DNA of 64,000 nt, taken from Variovorax sp. OAS795. GTDB lineage: Bacteria > Pseudomonadota > Gammaproteobacteria > Burkholderiales > Burkholderiaceae_C. The translations under genes were made by a program, and so were the position numbers. The notes under the pieces are model-generated. The model was given only the letters and a program-made list of their open reading frames with translations. It did not search any database and was not told the origin of the DNA. Of the stretch, positions 62,418 through 64,000 are shown piece by piece (within the stretch, counting starts at the first letter, position 1; the number at the start of each line of letters is the position of its first letter). The stretch lies in contig NZ_JBEPOH010000001.1 of the NCBI RefSeq assembly GCF_040546685.1, positions 2,294,001 through 2,358,000 on the forward strand, written 5' to 3'.

Positions 62418-62532
62418 GGTTGCCGGTGGAGGGGCGAATCGGCCGTGGTTCTCGCAGACCGAATGCCTGGTGACTAATGTCCAAGCGAAGCCGCCACCGC
62501 GTCAAACAACATCACGACCGCCAATGCAAGAC

Positions 62533-62565
62533 ATCAATAACATTGATATGAATTGCAAATTTGCA
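62533..62565. promoter_or_regulatory. Palindromes in the divergent promoter of the redox module
   Basis: ATCAAT-AAC-ATTGAT (62533-62547) and the perfect 12-mer TGCAAATTTGCA (62554-62565) lie close together in an AT-rich patch between the ferredoxin and HDO-like genes. They are probably regulator sites; the regulator is not in the window. Confidence 0.5.
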
Positions 62566-62663
62566 TCGCGCATACGTAGGATCACGCCATCCCCTCCAGG
62601 GGCTTTGTGCCGCGTGCTTCGCAGTTGCCGCGGACCGTGTTCATACCAACGAAGGAACAATCC

Positions 62664-63396
62664 ATGACGGCATTAATGAGCAAAGAAGACTTCCGCCACG
62701 CGCTGGAGGAAACGGTGCGTGGAAAGAGCGCTAACAAATCGCCCTTCAGCATGGCGTGGGCTGCAGGCCGACTCTCGCGCAAGCATCTAGCCCGCTGGGC
62801 GGAGAACCATTACCACTACGTGGGACCGTTCGCAGACTATCTGGGCTTCATCTACTCGCGCACGCCAGCGCGCCTGATCGACGTGAAGGACTTCATGCTG
62901 GCGAACATGTACGAGGAGGAGATCGGCGGTGACCGCCACACCGACCTGCTGATCCGCTTTGCCGAAGCCTGCGGTTCGTCGCGTGCTCGCGTGACCGATC
63001 CCGACAACATGCTGCCCCTCCACGCGCGGTCTGCAAAGCTGGTGCTATTCGATGTCGATGCGCGAGAACCCGATCATCGCGGTGGCCGGCATCGTCGTGG
63101 GACTCGAATCGCAGGTCCCGTCCATCTACCGCAAGCAGGCGCCCACACTGCGCGAGCAGTACAAGTTCACGGACGAAGAGGTCGAATTCTTCGATCTGCA
63201 CATCGTGTCAGACGAGATCCACGGCGAGCGTGGCTACCAGATCGTGGTCGAACATGCCGACACGCCCGAACTCCAGGCAGCCTGTCTGAAGGCCTGCGAA
63301 GTGGGTGCGCAGATGCGGCTGCTGTACACCGCGGAGCTTTTCCGCGAGTACGTCGAGAAAGACTTGGCGCAGGAAGCGCTCGCATTGGCCGACTGA
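62664..63396 (+). pseudogene. Haem-oxygenase-like diiron (HDO/TenA-PqqC) protein, frameshifted
   Basis: The first part (from ATG 62664, site GAAGGAACAA) encodes KSPFSMAWAAGRLSRKHLAR and MYEEEIGGDRHTDLLIRFAE. The second part, in another frame, encodes TRGLQSWCYSMSMRENPIIA through FFDLHIVSDEIHGERGYQIV to the stop at 63396. Removing one C from the CCCC run at 63015-63018 joins them into one protein of about 243 aa. Conserved Glu and His positions (EEE...H, E near GLESQ, and DLHxxxDExH-like) fit the HDO superfamily, whose members oxidise small substrates with O2. If intact, it would use electrons from the adjacent ferredoxins. Confidence 0.7.
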
Positions 63397-63493
63397 GCGG
63401 CCGATGCACTGCGGGCGCACCCGATGTGCCACTGCCCGATGAGAGAGGGCGTTCGACGAGCGCCTGCGCGTTGCCCGAAGAAGGAGACACACT

Positions 63494-64000
63494 ATGCCGG
63501 TATCACGTCGCGGCGCTACTGCCGCCTTGCTCGGGAGCGCGTTCGCCCCCACGCTCTGGGCGCGGCCCGATGCGGCCGGCAGCTACCCGATCAAGCCGCT
63601 GCGCATCGTGGTGCCGTACCCCGCGGGCGGCTTCAACGATACGCTGGGACGCATTGTTGGAGTGCACCTCACCGCGGTGTGGAAGCAGCCTGCCGTGGTC
63701 GACAACAAGCCCGGTGCCGGCACGACCATCGGCACACAGGCCGTGGCGACGTCGCCGCCGGACGGCTACACGCTGCTGGTTGTGCAATTTCCGTTTGCGG
63801 CCAACCCGTGGCTCTACAAGCTCCCCTACGACACCGACAAGGCCTTCGACCCGGTGATCCTGGCGGGGCGATCGCCGATGGTGCTGGTCGCTCACGCGGG
63901 AAGTTCCTATCGCAGCGCGGCCGACGTGCTGGCGGCCGCCAAGGCGAAGCCGGGCGCCATCAACTACGGCACCTCGGGCCCGGGTTCATCGAACCACTTG
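63494..64000 (+). CDS. Bug-family (TctC) periplasmic receptor (C-terminus off the right edge)
   Basis: The first 169 codons of a Bug receptor. A signal peptide is preceded by SRR. The family segments YPIKPLRIVVPYPAGGFNDT and DNKPGAGTTIGTQAVATSPP are at about 33-90. A strong AAGGAG site lies upstream. It is the next gene after the HDO-like protein and probably part of the same transcript. The family is about 320-330 aa, so half is missing. Confidence 0.9.
   Translation, partial: MPVSRRGATAALLGSAFAPTLWARPDAAGSYPIKPLRIVVPYPAGGFNDTLGRIVGVHLTAVWKQPAVVDNKPGAGTTIGTQAVATSPPDGYTLLVVQFPFAANPWLYKLPYDTDKAFDPVILAGRSPMVLVAHAGSSYRSAADVLAAAKAKPGAINYGTSGPGSSNHL

Noticed and set aside
1..64000. CRISPR arrays, rRNA genes and complete insertion sequences.
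   Set aside because: No regularly spaced repeats, rRNA sequence or transposase gene were seen.

Overview
The window looks like a high-GC betaproteobacterial chromosome, most likely Comamonadaceae and Variovorax-like. This is inferred from the gene order thrS-infC-rpmI-rplT-pheS-pheT-ihfA-merR-tRNA-Pro, the several Bug-type (TctC) periplasmic receptors, and a lysine/alanine-rich histone-like SWIB protein. No database search was possible, so the genus is an inference.

Layout. (1) 1-4.7 kb, core: an ABC permease running off the left edge, a Bug receptor and a TetR regulator with matching 20-bp operators before both the receptor and the regulator, a SWIB protein, an EamA exporter and an AIG2-like cyclotransferase. 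(2) 4.7-14.6 kb, conserved core: isocitrate lyase with a palindrome-rich promoter, then the translation operon and ihfA, merR and tRNA-Pro(GGG). The operon is preceded by a 22-codon leader ORF rich in Thr and Phe codons and by a strong attenuator hairpin. infC starts at ATC. (3) 14.6-39.3 kb, genomic island: a P4-type tyrosine integrase next to tRNA-Pro; a catabolic block (16.7-30.1 kb) tied together by a GntR regulator and five copies of a 15-bp near-palindrome; a LysR-linked block (30.4-35.3 kb) with an MRJP-like secreted protein, a quinol monooxygenase, an SDR and two DJ-1/PfpI proteins; then island housekeeping genes (AlpA, two hypotheticals, a gene split by a frameshift, RadC, and the 3' remnant of a NYN/OST-HTH gene). 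(4) 39.3-64 kb, second catabolic block: a hotdog-fold gene, a LysR regulator with a perfect operator, and a tightly packed operon of about 17.5 kb. That operon holds a nitrate/sulfonate-type ABC importer, enoyl-CoA hydratase, thiolase-like/DUF35 pair, two acyl-CoA ligases, an aldehyde dehydrogenase, two pairs of acyl-CoA dehydrogenases, a nitronate-monooxygenase-like flavoprotein, a Bug receptor and a thiolase. A divergent redox module follows: hydrolase, ferredoxin reductase, two [2Fe-2S] ferredoxins, a small partner protein, and a haem-oxygenase-like diiron (HDO) protein. Two of these genes appear frameshifted by one extra C each.

How the parts may work together. The GntR block has its own LIV-type importer, several dehydrogenases and a split transketolase, so it is probably one uptake and breakdown pathway for an unidentified small substrate. 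The 41.9-59.5 kb operon imports an acid, activates it to a CoA thioester and degrades it by beta-oxidation with paired acyl-CoA dehydrogenases and perhaps a retro-aldol step, as in steroid or alicyclic acid catabolism. The ferredoxin/HDO module may provide an oxygen-dependent step. The best candidates for undescribed biology are the thrS leader/attenuator, the GntR regulon and the ferredoxin/HDO module.
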